From Karstenula rhodostoma CBS 690.94 (taxonomy: Eukaryota; Ascomycota; Dothideomycetes; Pleosporales; Didymosphaeriaceae), in NCBI GenBank assembly GCA_010093485.1, contig MU001495.1, forward strand, positions 2,369,711-2,433,710: DNA of 64,000 nt, given 5' to 3'. The position numbers and the translations under genes were made by a program. Shown here one piece after another: positions 33,379 to 44,474 of this stretch. Position 1 is the stretch's first letter. Every line of letters begins with the position of its first letter. The notes below the pieces were generated by a model. That model saw only the letters and a program-made list of their open reading frames with translations. It did not search any database and had not been told where the DNA came from.

Positions 33379-34329
33379 ATGGCCACCCCCAACGCACCAC
33401 CCACCGCCCGCAAATCCCTCATCGGCTCACCCTCAAACTTCTGGCTCCACCACACTACTTACGGCTTCAACCTCACCCACCCATTCACACCTACCACCCC
33501 CGTCTCGACCCCAACCCTCACCATCCAAACCACCACCACCCCCATAATGATCGACCCCTCCAAATCCGCCCTCGTAATCGTCGACATGCAGAACTTCTTT
33601 CTCTCCCCATCTCTTGGCCGCATCCCCAGCGGACCCGGCCACATCGCAAGCGACAACCTCATCAACCACGCGATCCCCGCCGCCCGCAAGGCCGGCATCC
33701 GCATCATCTGGCTGAACTGGGGTCTTACCGGCGAAGACCTGCGCACGATGCCACCCGCCGTGCGGCGCTGCTTCGGCTTCTACGCGATCCCCGAGGACTC
33801 TGCGTTCCCACCGGACTTCGACGCCAGCGCGGGCAGCGTTGGGGTCGATCGATTCGGTGTGCCGCGGGACGGGCATGGGAGGGAGGCCATGTACCACGGT
33901 CTCGGCGCGCCATGCGGAACCGTCACTCTAGACTCCGGCGAGGCGATAGACGCAGGCGACCTCCTCGTCCGCGACGCCTGGAACGCGGATATCTACCCCC
34001 CTCTCAAAGCACTGTACGACCCCGCCTCCGACGCGTGGATCCACAAGAACCGCATGTCTGGGTTGTGGGGGAGCAATACGCCGCTGCAAAAGTATCTGGA
34101 GGAAGAAGGCCTGCGTACGTTGTTGTTTGCGGGCGTGAATACGGATCAGTGCGTAGGCGGCACGCTGACGGATGCTTTTAGCAATGGGTATGATTGCGTC
34201 TTGCTGAGCGATGGGTGCGGGACTAGCAGCGGGGAGGGGGCGCAGAAGGCGTGGGAGTTTAATGCTGAGAGGACGTTTGGGTTTTGTGTGAAGTGTGAAG
34301 GGCTGGCGGAGGGGGTGGGGAGGATGTAG
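33379..34329 (+). CDS. Isochorismatase-family cysteine hydrolase
   Basis: Cysteine hydrolase of the isochorismatase/nicotinamidase superfamily; the substrate cannot be told from sequence. Single exon, 316 residues. The catalytic triad is visible: Asp in ALVIVDMQNFF (about residue 73), Lys in WIHKNRMSGLWG, and the nucleophile Cys in GVNTDQCVGGTLTDAF. The cis-peptide/oxyanion region precedes the Cys, as in the family. The first 60 residues are Thr/Pro-rich and probably disordered. Codon use is very C-rich at the start, then similar to neighbours. It is the last intact gene before the AT-rich block. Confidence 0.88.
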   Translation: MATPNAPPTARKSLIGSPSNFWLHHTTYGFNLTHPFTPTTPVSTPTLTIQTTTTPIMIDPSKSALVIVDMQNFFLSPSLGRIPSGPGHIASDNLINHAIPAARKAGIRIIWLNWGLTGEDLRTMPPAVRRCFGFYAIPEDSAFPPDFDASAGSVGVDRFGVPRDGHGREAMYHGLGAPCGTVTLDSGEAIDAGDLLVRDAWNADIYPPLKALYDPASDAWIHKNRMSGLWGSNTPLQKYLEEEGLRTLLFAGVNTDQCVGGTLTDAFSNGYDCVLLSDGCGTSSGEGAQKAWEFNAERTFGFCVKCEGLAEGVGRM

Positions 34330-34780
34330 AGCGGTGGGAGGTTAGGTTTGGGCGTGATAGGTTCTGGTGCTGCAATGACTGCCGTATGGATATGCGCTCG
34401 CGTGGAGGTTGTGGATTATATGTCGATAACTAATAGTTAAAGGTAAAGGTCTGTTGGGTAGCTAAATGCTAGTGGCAACTGTTTAGGTGTTGACTAAACC
34501 CACATCGCGATTCATTGTGATGGAATGTCAGGGGTTAATAGCGAGTGCGGAGGCCGAGTATACCGTGCCTTCTAATGGGCGATGGTATCAAGTACGCCAC
34601 GCCTGCTGAGCGATGGATTTGGAACTTATAGGCGATAGGAGTGGAGATGGTGTGGGAATTCGATGTGGATGGGGTTTTTGAGGAGGTTGTTAGCCTGGGT
34701 AACCTCGGGGGCCGACTCTATAGAGGAGTGGCGTGTTACTAAAGTTTAGTAAAATAATTATAATAGTACGTCTTTGGATA
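34330..34780. other. Intergenic region before the TIR element
   Basis: About 450 nt, increasingly AT-rich towards 34740. No gene seen. The last two bases (TA) are the putative left target-site copy of the adjacent element. Confidence 0.45.
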
Positions 34781-34796
34781 CATCACGAAAAGTTTT
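34781..34796 (+). repeat. Left terminal inverted repeat
   Basis: CATCACGAAAAGTTTT, preceded by TA; perfect complement of 35605-35620. Confidence 0.8.
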
Positions 34797-34860
34797 TTAG
34801 GAGAGCTGCGCAGATATACACATTTGTGCGCATTTATACCCATACTGTCTAGAGTGCACA

Positions 34861-34900
34861 GGTATGCGCAGGTATGCACAGGTATGCGTAGGTATGCCAG
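34861..34900 (+). repeat. Four 10-bp subterminal direct repeats
   Basis: GGTATGCGCA, GGTATGCACA, GGTATGCGTA and GGTATGCCAG in direct succession inside the left end of the TIR element. Subterminal repeats often bind transposase in such elements. Confidence 0.75.
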
Positions 34901-35604
34901 ATTTGCACAAAATCTCTATAAAAGAGAATTTCTTTATTCTTTAATAACTTTTATAATATTAAAGCTATAATTATAATTTTTTAATAGATTTATAGAGAAA
35001 TCCTTATATAATTTTATTTATTTAAAAATATCTATTTTATATTATATAATTACTTAATAATATAAAGAAAACTTTATTTATTACTAATTTAAATATATAT
35101 TATATAATATTATATTATATTTATATACTATTAATAATATAAAAATATATTTAAATAATATTATTAAAAAGTCTATTAGTTATAGAGTTATTAATTAATA
35201 TTTAAAATAAACTAGTTTTCTTTACTAAGTTACTAATTTTTACCTATTCTAGTTCTTTAAATATATTATAAAACTATATTTTTTATATTTTTAATATAAT
35301 AAAACCTTATATTTTAGGTTAAGGTAGAATTCCTATATAGGTTACTAGTATAGCTAACCTATTATATTATTATATAATAGTAAGGCCTTTAAAGTTTTAA
35401 ATTTATAAATTTTTTATTTTTTTTACTTATTAAGTTACTTACTAATATATTATTAATTTATATAAATATATATAGGCTGTAGATATATATATATATATAT
35501 ATAAAAATATAGGGCTAGCTAGTACGCACTGGGCGCCTAGGGCGCTTAATCGTGCGCGAGCGTGCGCAGGACTGCGCTGGCCGCCCATGCGCACCAGCGA
35601 GGTG

Positions 35605-35620
35605 AAAACTTTTCGTGATG
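35605..35620 (-). repeat. Right terminal inverted repeat
   Basis: AAAACTTTTCGTGATG followed by TA; perfect complement of 34781-34796. Confidence 0.8.
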
Positions 35621-35622
35621 TA

Positions 35623-36234
35623 GTAGTTAGATACTTAAAATTAAGTTAGTAATAGGTAGGTAGTAGTATATATATATTAACTATATATTGTAGAGATTCA
35701 CTATGAGGTAGGGTGACTCAATGAAGTAGGGGGGATAAAAAGGCGCGTTGTGCTTTGCCAATGCACGAACAAAGGGGGACCAAAAAAGCGGCTAAGGCGC
35801 GCCCAGCGTCTGTGCGCAAGCTAACCAAAAAGGGCGTAGCGCCAAGCTAACCGAAACGTATATTAACTATTGAGTTTTATAGTCTCTTCTTTCTTTATAG
35901 ACACCTAAATTCTATGTCCTGATAATTAGGTTTTTGAGGAGTCTAGGGGGCGTTAGCGGGGCGAGGAAGGAATGGGGGGGGGGGTTGTTTTGCATAGGCA
36001 GAACACAGAGCGCAGAATGAATGCACTGGGGGTTCGAGGACATGGGTTGAGCACAGATAAATCGAATTTTAATTACCAGCTTTAGTTGAGCTATCAATGT
36101 TCATTGAGTTCGTTTATGTGTTTATTTGCTGGAAGTATCATAGGGTCGTGATGGTTAACGTGGTCAAGATCTTGTTGAAGTTGGCAAAGGTAACCAATAC
36201 ATCTGTGCCATTTTTCGGTTAGTACGTTGACGTT
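35623..36234. other. AT-rich/GC-patch intergenic sequence, possible older repeat remnant
   Basis: About 610 nt. Patches such as 35745-35860 alternate GC-rich motifs (e.g. AAGGCGCG, AAGGGCGTAGCG) with a repeated CAAGCTAACC. They may be remains of an older repeat into which the TIR element inserted. A G run occurs near 35972-35983. No gene. Confidence 0.4.
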
Positions 36235-38383
36235 CTATATAATGCAGATCGTTTCGTTGCGGCTGCCCTCAAACCAAGTCCTCATAAGCTCGTAGCCCAT
36301 CCATCCATTCGAACGCATCAGTCTTACTCGATAGTACTCATTCAAGCCATCTGCAGGGTGAAGCAACAACGCGTTTAGCTCTGGTGCTTTCTCATCTTCC
36401 TCATACCGGTACTCACCAAGAAGGAATATCACGAGATTTGCCAGACCCGCTTCCTCCCCTTTATTAAGCCAGTCTAGCGACACATAAATGCTTTCTTCGA
36501 GATTTTTTCCATCGATTCTCAGCCACCATACATCGTCCCATGCATCCCGGTCTCCCAGTGGGAGCAACGAAGTTGGAATCTGTATCAATCTACCACAGAT
36601 ATGAAGAAAGCCGCCGGAGACTTGACCAAAAGGATTTTGGGGCACGGTCTGGACCTCGACACTCACTACCGATGACTCGGGTGCAAATTGGGCGCCGAAA
36701 TTTACGGCCATATCCGAACAATTCGAGGTTGATGCCCACGATCACGAGGGCGCAATGTAGTCCCGTTTTTGGATAGTATGGAGGTGGTTCTGAAGGCCAC
36801 GCGAGGCCAATCTGGATCCACTCAACCAGTGTAGCCCTCGAAATAGGTCGCCTTGCCAAACTCCAGCAAGGTACTGGTCTCCTAATGCTTACCAAATCAT
36901 GCAAGCCAGTCCTGATATAGCAGGCAGACGATCTTTCTCCAGGGTCAACGAACGACCACAATAATCATGAACCCGGAAAAGCCATGTATCATACAGATTG
37001 CTCGCTGACATTTTGCTTTGGTTGATACCGGTAATATGATCGAGTGTTTTGCTACTGTGGCTCCTTGTGATGTTGTCTTGTCCTTCCGACCATTCAGATG
37101 TCCCACAGTGAAAATGCATCTTTGAGCTCCCAAAAAGTAGAAGTCGACTATATAGCTCCTCTTCTTGGAAAGTCCACGCTCTTTCTCGCCATTTGCACCA
37201 GTAATCCAACCTTTTCCGATCTACCCAGTCGCCGCTCCTAGGGCGCAGTCGAACCAAGTAATGTCCGTTAATGTTCTGTCGTATGTTGGATTGGAAGAGG
37301 ACTTTGATGGTGGGAGCTCTTTGGAGTAATGATTCATGGCAAGAATTCGAGTTCAGGCCGCAGAAAGCGACGAATGCGTGGCGATAAACAAGGTTCATTT
37401 GACTTGAATCACGCAACCAATCATCCGTATCGTCCTGAACGATACAGATAGCATCCACCCATACATATCGAAGACCAATTGCCCTCGTAAGTGCGATTGT
37501 ATCGTTGATGGCCGAGGTCATCAATTCGTACGGTAGATTTTCGTATCGTCGCTCCAGAGACCCTCTCTCGGTCTTGAACTGTGTCTTAGCATCCTCTGCA
37601 GTGCCCCAGCAATAGCTCAAAGCAGCATACTTTGCTTGTTCGCATTGACGAATGTCAGAGGAAAAGATTAGGCGAGGGACAGCGGATGAGTCAATGCCGA
37701 TATCGATGAGTCTCGTAGGTAGAAAAGATGAAGGTTCCCATGGATGGCAACTTTTGGTGCAGCTTTCTAGCAATCGGCGCATTTCGCTGATGTTCTTGGG
37801 GCCCAAATAAGAAGTTTCACGGGCGGGTTCGGCTCCGATCCACTTTTCGCAATTGTCGAATGCAGGGTCAGTTCCTACAGAATAAACACGTTCAGACGCC
37901 AGACTTACTGGGAGCTGCCTCTATAGGGAAAAAGGTTTGTACGACTCCGTATCTCCCTTTTTCTTGGTTGAACGTCCCCTCCACCAAAAGGCCCTCGACG
38001 CCTTTCTCCACAAGCGAAAGGTATACAATCAGGGTTAGCGGACCATCATGTATAGTATAGTATCTCATATCTTGAACAAGTTCCTCCTTGAGCTCACGAT
38101 GCAGAGCGCTGCAGAATGCACAACCCAGTTGAGACGAATGGGACAGGTTAGGCATATCAGGTAGAATGTCGTCGAGGAGCCACCCAACGCGGATCAACGT
38201 ATAGTCATGGAGGTCTTGGTACCCCTCGTCATACTCCGGGCGCACCTCAGTCTTAGTGTCTTTGAAGGAGAGCCGTAAAGAGCCATCTTCGTCTACTACT
38301 TTCTGGCCTCCGATAGCAAGGTCATCAAAGCTGAGAAGCTTGCATCGCTCGCAAAGGGAGGCATCCTCGCTTGAAAGGCTCAT
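36235..38383 (-). pseudogene. HET-domain gene with two in-frame stop codons
   Basis: Relative of incompatibility proteins. Start MSLSSEDASLCERCKLLSFD (ATG at 38383); exon 1 ends at 37909, and exon 2 resumes at 37874 after an unusually short intron-like gap of 34 nt. HET core motifs: KYAALSYCWGTAEDA, LRYVWVDAICIVQDDTDDW and RAWTFQEEELYSRLLLFG. After GLACMIW a TAA (36889-36891) interrupts, yet the same frame continues with GDQYLAGVWQGDL, as in family members. A second stop, TGA (36742-36744), falls where the PSWSWAS motif should have its first Trp. Downstream the frame is open to 36235. The TAA fits a CAA change (RIP-type CpA to TpA); the TGA does not fit the preferred RIP dinucleotide. It lies 0.6 kb from the RIP-like transposon. 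Confidence 0.8.
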
Positions 38384-40507
38384 TGGCTTGACCACACAGT
38401 TCTCAAATGAGATGGAAAGGTCGTTGGACGGAAAATAACTCTAGGTGGATTTACCGAGAGAAGTTTCTAACGATGGAGGTGTGATTAGATTTCAGTCGGA
38501 AGCGGAGTGACCAAGTGTACTGGTGGTCGCAGAGAGAGGAGAAGGTATATGTTTTGTTGATGTATAAACGCAATAATGATGATACAGTAGTATTGTCGAC
38601 CTAGAGTGGCAACGTCGCCACTCCTGCCACAAATTCGTGTGATGTCAATGCTAGACGTGCAGGAAGTTGGGCCGGTGGCATGTGGGGATCCCGGAGTCGT
38701 AGAAGACAATAGGGAGGCGCCCGTGGGTGCCCGTTGGGAGGGCCCCCGCGAGGAGGAGGGAGTGTTGGGGTGATCAGTGGGGTGAGTCACGTGTGACCGT
38801 GGCTCTGGGATTATCGTCGCCTCAACCATCTCAATGGGCCGGTGGACTGAATGTCAGATGCGGGGCTCAGTGCGACTCAAGGCTATGTGGCTTAGCGAAC
38901 TCCCACTGCTTGGGAGAACCTGGCCCACTCGCTACCTAGGCATCCGTGTTGGGCGATTCTGCTGATCGGCCTATCTCTAATATGATTTCAAGCGTCGGCA
39001 TTTGCCAGATAGGCTAGAAATTTCTGACAGTGTTCCAGCGCCACAACAGGATATTGCACATTCTCTCGATTTGATCATGTCGCCTAATTGATGGTATCGA
39101 TGCACTCGATCTGATGCGCTAGTGGCAGGCAAATATTCGAGTGATTTAATCTACCCTCTGCCTTGATTGAAGGCTAAGCCAAGGTTGAGTTGGGCTGAAT
39201 TGATGTAGTGTAGGAGAGGGAGCCCGACAGTCCCAGGCCCCGGATATCAGTGCGGCTGCGTATAGGTCCTAAAGCCATACATTATTATCCCACGAAGCCC
39301 TTGTGACATAGCCTTAACTGCGTACCAAGCACTGCCTACTCTAAGTGTCTAGGTTTTCCATTCCGCAGTCTACTCTCTCAACAAAAGTAATCATCCCGGC
39401 TTTCGAATTACGAGGCAATCATCACATACCACAGAGTTCTAAACTGTACAATCAATCTAGCCAAGAATTGCCGCGTGCTTACGTCTATGTACCCATGATA
39501 ATGTGCCACACATACTACCTCAGATTGCGTCATGGACGCTTACTAAGACAACCCCAACAAGCGAGGGCAATCTCACGAGCCCTGAGGGACGGGAGCCAAT
39601 TCTAGAAGGATTTCCTACCTGGTGCCATGCGACTACAGACAAATATATGACATACAAAAGCAGGTAGGACCAAGTAACGATAGGAGAGCTCGGCGTAAAG
39701 TTGTACCTATCGTACCATAGCAAACAACGTTTCAACGAGGTATCTTCTGACACGGAGTTTAGGCTATAGATTTTACATCCAGCTAGCTAATGTCCAAGAT
39801 GACACGAACAGTTTCAAATATACACTCTCACTAAAGTCAACCCAGTCTATCCACGAAATTGTACCCGAATCTGAGCACCTACAACGCCCAAAGTCCTATT
39901 GATTGAACACAATGTTTATCTACTACTGGCGATAACTATCTCGTGGTGTGTGGTAGTACTGCTCGAAAGACAACCATCGTTGCTGTTCGGAGCGCAGAAA
40001 CGTTAGAGCAACTTCGGTGCTTACGGGGGGCCTAAGTGACACTAGATCACACAAAGCAATATACTTACAAGCTAAGATATGACATCGTATAGAGATGGAT
40101 ACCACAGGTACTACTGAGGCACTGGAATGGCAACATAGAGTTGACTACGTGTGTCAGGTGGGCCGTAAGGCTGTAAGATTGTAACGGGGGAGAATGGATC
40201 GATACCCGATGCAAAGCACCACTAGTTTTCCAGCAGTAGAAACGAGAAGCATGGCTAGAACTAAAGAAGAAAGTGAAAGAGTCCGCGTGATAGTATCGCG
40301 GTGATTCCGCGTTACGATCCCATTGCTTCTTCATCCGCCTTTGCATCACTACTGTGCGCAACCAAGGCTCTCCTAAAGAACTATTTAACACTATCCCTTA
40401 TTCTCTTTCTCCTCCCTTCGTCAACCAACCCTCTCTTCCGCTCTCGGGAAAATCCATACCACACTGCCCACCGTTCTTTCCTCAATCAAGAACCACCACC
40501 CAACACC
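38384..40507. other. Gene-poor region, about 2.1 kb
   Basis: Short ORFs only, on both strands, none with recognisable domains. A 40-nt imperfect palindrome is visible near 38600-38630 (GTGGCAACGTCGCCAC). The last 150 nt before 40508 are pyrimidine-rich, like a fungal core promoter. Confidence 0.4.
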
Positions 40508-40786
40508 ATGAAGCCCATTCATCTCGCCACCATCTTTTCCACTCTGATGCTCGGTTCGCAAGCCTGCAAATGCCTCGTCGACGGCCGCGTCAACGCAGGC
40601 GCCACCAAGCGCTGCTGCGTTTCCCTCAACGGCGCCTTCGTCAACGGCAACGATTGCAATGCCCATTCCATCTCGGAGAAGCTGTCCAACTTCAGCAAAT
40701 GCTGCAACCATGTGGGGCTCTTTTCGGACTGCAAGTTTCCTCGGGAGGCTGAGAGTGAGGGGCAGGGGGAGGCCGAAGAGAGGTAA
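40508..40786 (+). CDS. Small secreted cysteine-rich protein, effector-like
   Basis: 92 residues, single exon. A signal peptide (MKPIHLATIFSTLMLGSQA) precedes a mature part with eight cysteines in the order C-x-C, CC, C, CC, C: KCLVDGRVN, KRCCVSLNGAF, NDCNAHS, KCCNHVGLF and DCKFP. The C-terminal end is Glu/Gly-rich (REAESEGQGEAEER). Spacing does not fit hydrophobins (which have C-CC-C-C-CC-C). The small size, secretion signal, disulfide-rich core and position in a gene-poor, repeat-flanked area resemble fungal effectors or antimicrobial proteins. No named family is recognised. The start is supported by an ATG in good context (CACCATGA) and the CT-rich leader. Confidence 0.75.
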   Translation: MKPIHLATIFSTLMLGSQACKCLVDGRVNAGATKRCCVSLNGAFVNGNDCNAHSISEKLSNFSKCCNHVGLFSDCKFPREAESEGQGEAEER

Positions 40787-41405
40787 GTGAGTGGGTGGAC
40801 TGTGAAGTAATAGGCTGACGAGGAGTAGTCATGTTGATGGGGGTTTCGTAGCGTAGGTGCTTGTAGTAGAAGGTGTGGATCTGGATATGGACTGCTACGT
40901 TCCATCACTGTTTTCACGCAAACAATGTCTCAGCGTGAACATTTCAGTTAATGGTTATGGCGTTCAGTCATAACGGTCGTTTTCCTGGACCAAATCCCAC
41001 CCCCGGGGCGCTGTGCAGACGGCACGGTCTCTTAAGACCTCTACATTCGTTTGAACTGCTATTGGGTTTTGATGTTGCGTTGTCGTGGCTTGCAACGTCG
41101 CGCCATGACACGTACACGTACGTTCTTTTGGAAATATAAAACAATGAAATAAAGATGAAGACCGTCTGGTATTATTGATATGAGTGAGTGAATAGATCTG
41201 TGCGTGAGAGTTGCCCGGACAGTGATGCAGTGCTAGAAGATTTATCGTTAATAACTAGGGTTGGGAAAGTTTTGAATGGTTGGGACTGAATGACATGTTC
41301 GCAATGTGTATGCATATGTTGTGGCTCTATGATTATCGCCAGAAACTCTCAATACTAAGACAAGCGTGCGGCCTCTTCTTGTCAGAAAGTCTATTTAGGA
41401 CGCCG
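40787..41405. other. Intergenic region
   Basis: About 620 nt, 3' ends of two convergent genes. No gene seen. Confidence 0.4.
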
Positions 41406-43646
41406 CTATTGTCTTTTAATTGGTAGCAAGTCGTCAGTTGCCGGGCATCTCAGAATCTCCTCGCAATTAACGTCGAACCGCATACTCCAGAGTCTAATAC
41501 CCGTCATCAACTTCAGTGTCTTTTCCAACTCTCGCTCTCTGCCGAAAATCGACTCCAGAAACTCCCGTCCAGAGTTCTTGCCCATCGACACCGGCTTTTC
41601 GCCGCTTTCTTTTTTCGCTGCTTTCCACATGTGATCTTCGCAGACTTTCAACAACTTCGCAAAACGCATCCACAATCGTTCACCAGACTCTAGAAAGTCT
41701 TCCACCATCTCATGATTCTCCTGTCTTCGAACTCTTGGCAATATCTCCTCAGCCCGTTTTATATTGCCGGCAAACTGTGTAAGCAGAAGCCAGAGTTCCC
41801 TAGCCATTTCTGTGAAGGATGTTGCGGAACCGTGAACGAATACTGTCCAGTCGTATATCCATTTACCCAGAGAATTGGCATCGAACACGCTGCCAAGAAA
41901 CATTATGGGTTCCTCAGCTGGATCCCAGAGTCTGTACGAGCAACCTTTGGGAATGCCAGCTCGACGTGCATCCTTCTCAGTAGCATGGGGCCGTTTGGGC
42001 GGCCATGTCCCATTCTCTTTCTTGACCGATTTTGTTTTCTCTTGGGGGCTCGCCCTTGGTTTTTTGGGTTCATCTAATGAGCTGCTTCTATCGACTTCGT
42101 CGATATCCATGACATCGTCCGACTTGCGCTTTTCAGCAGATAAGGGCGTCTCTAATCGGGTCTTATTAAGACGCCATCTATTGGCTTTAATTCTCACTCG
42201 GTTGAAATTCGCCGGCCCTTCGTCAGGCTCATCGTCCCTGTTGCATCTGGCTGGCTGCGATGGAGGCACGGGATGTATTACAGGACGATCCTTGGGAGGC
42301 GGGACCACCTCGAAAGAGTCAGGCGCGTCTGGGGCTAGGGTGTGCGTCGTGACAGGAGCGGAGCTATTAGCTTCTTCGTTGATCTCGACTACTCTCTGGT
42401 ACACTTGCTTGCAAATGGAGCTGTATAGATATTAGCCGTAAGAATCCGATTATGGGGATAAGTCGGTGGTTCGGTAGCTTGAATAATGTCTCTACTTACT
42501 ATTGGATTTGGAGTCCTTGAGGCTGATTCGACCTCATTTGGGACCGAGGACAGTTGTCCCCAGTAGAGCTATCTGAGCCTTCTTCTTGAACTTCTTGAAA
42601 GATCATGTCCATATCATACTATAATCCAGGCAGGAAGGCTGCCTCCTAATTTTGCGAAACATTGACGTCGTTGCCAGTAACACGGTTCTGTATAGCATAT
42701 TCCTTCTTGAGCACTTTCCTAATCCCAGGCTTGCCCTTGAAACGTAGTTCGAGTACAGCTATAAGTCCATCCTATAATGTAATGAAGTCCAGTGTAATCG
42801 TGCTCACACGACCTATAGGATCTTCAAGATAGAATATGCGTTCAGTCGGCATTGGTCGCACTAGCCCAGGTAAGCTCTGCTTGATGTTTAGAACAGATCT
42901 CTGCATTTTGTCGACTGCCGCATAAGTGACTAAGTTGACTGCTACAATCTTAAACATGAGCGCTTTCAACTCTTGCCCGAGATGCATTAGCCAGTCTGTC
43001 CGAGCTACTTTGGCTATCTTTAACAGAAGACTATTGCCAGCTGATACGCACTTGTCCACCTCACTTAGTCGGGCTTGCATATCTCTTAGTGTCTTATCTT
43101 GTTTGACAAGCGCATTGGTGATCTTTTCCGACTGCGCCTTTATTGTGTGCCTGATGCGAGTTAGAAACGCAACGCCGAGTATGGGTCCAGTACCAACATT
43201 GTTGCAGCGGCCAGAAGCTGGTCTATCGAGATGGAGTAAGCCACGACTTCGGCCCTAAACCTTGAGACATCGTTCTTCATTCGTACTTGCTAGAGCAGTT
43301 TACGGGCGGTTCCTGCAATTATTCTGGGCGCATTTCCTCTAGTGGATCTGTCTGCGAGATCACGGTTGTAAGGCTTGAGTTTTGATTTGAATGCTGTAAG
43401 TGATATTCGACATTGGTTAATGGTAGTGGTGAGGCTTGCGAACAGGTTACTCAGCTCCGGCGTAGTGGCGTGTGTGCTTGATAGGATGCCAACTTTAAGT
43501 AAAGCCTTTTCTAATATGCAAAGTTCTCGAACGACAGCCTGATACTCCGCAGCAGATCCCCGGGGTTCGTTGAGTGCGTCGACACAATCCTTGACCAGGA
43601 TACAAACCGCGATGATGTCCCCGACCGAGCTGAATGTGACAGGCAT
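41406..43646 (-). pseudogene. Ubiquitin-like-domain fungal protein, pseudogene with RIP-type stops
   Basis: Member of a Pezizomycotina family with an N-terminal helical domain, a ubiquitin-like domain and a conserved C-terminal region; function unknown. The start MPVTFSSVGDIIAVCILVKD (ATG at 43646) and helical part are readable, as are ubiquitin-like landmarks (ERIFYLEDPIGRVSTITLDF, FKGKPGIRKVLKKEYAIQNR) and an intact C-terminal exon with GSVFDANSLGKWIYDWTVF and MTGIRLWSMRFDVNCEEIL. In-frame TAG codons at 43290-43292, 42772-42774, 42646-42648 and 42619-42621 sit where the family (from memory) has Trp, Trp, Trp and Gln. Those are TGG or CAG changes, i.e. the TpG/CpA context of RIP. A frame change also occurs around 43170-43200. 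An intron lies upstream of 42420. The last 1 kb remains open. Confidence 0.7.
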
Positions 43647-44474
43647 GATGATTGTGTGAGTGCTGTCCTTTATCTCAACGTTGTTTCGGGCTGACTTTGT
43701 CGCGCAGTGGAGGTGAGATGGGTGTGGCTGTGAATCTGAGCTTGGCCGTCCTGAGCTAGCATACACGCGGGGGGCCGGTTAACACAGTGTGTGAACCGAA
43801 CCTATTAAGAAACAGAACACCCCTGCTCGTGTAACTATGCATTCGACGAGTTGGGTTAATTGAGTATAACTAGGCAGCTATTCTGTTTCGTGTTTACTGT
43901 GCAGACTAGTTTCACATCTCTCCACTCTATTTAACTGCGCCAAATCGCCCTTCGATTTTCATTCATGTCAGTTCCATACGAGCTCCCATCGCTACCCGCA
44001 AGAGCCTTAACTACGAATCTGCAAATTCCTATCTCTGAGGCGACTGGATATAGACCTGTCATAGAGATAAATAGGAAATCTATCAAGAACAGATAACGGT
44101 CCTGTGCCGCGCATAATATTATCCGAGAACTATTGCAAAAATCTATTTTCGCTTACTTTTAAGAGAAAGCAGAAAGAGAGGAAGACGCCAGTTGTGTGTT
44201 CCTGTTGTGGGGATTGAGGGACTCTGAGAGCTCCCCAACTTTCGCTGTGGATGTTAAGATTTCGAGCCGTGAGAACGAAGATGAAGTCTTCCAGAGCCTA
44301 GTATATTGATATGCGACCGAACGCGGCCTTTTGAAAAAGTACTTGTCTTTCCGGGAATACGATAAGCTCGAGCCCGTTACTGTATGTTCTGTCTAGCTTT
44401 TATCATATTTTCTATATTGATATCAAAGGTAGTTCTGAATAATTTGGCGTTCCTCTGGGAAATTCTCGGTTTTC
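43647..44474. other. Gene-poor region
   Basis: About 830 nt, moderately AT-rich. No supportable gene; possibly contains a degraded 5' part of the following membrane-protein pseudogene. Confidence 0.35.

Larger units (their letters stand above)
34781..35620. mobile_element. Degenerate TIR DNA transposon or MITE (Tc1/mariner-like), AT-rich core
   Basis: 840-bp element bounded by inverted repeats of at least 16 bp (CATCACGAAAAGTTTT at the left, its reverse complement at the right) and flanked by TA on both sides, the target duplication expected for Tc1/mariner/Fot1 elements. GC-rich subterminal zones, with direct 10-bp repeats on the left, enclose a very AT-rich core (about 34905-35515) with no ORF. 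The pattern fits a non-autonomous or gutted element whose core was mutated C-to-T by RIP. No transposase remnant could be read. Confidence 0.75.

Noticed and set aside
36889..36891. The TAA as part of a GTAAGC splice donor
   Set aside because: The only nearby acceptor would give a 34-nt intron and delete the conserved GDQYLAGVW segment that reads in the same frame.
39345..40105. Several 60-90-residue ORFs in the gene-poor block
   Set aside because: Low-complexity-free but random-looking, with overlapping ORFs on both strands and no start context or domain.
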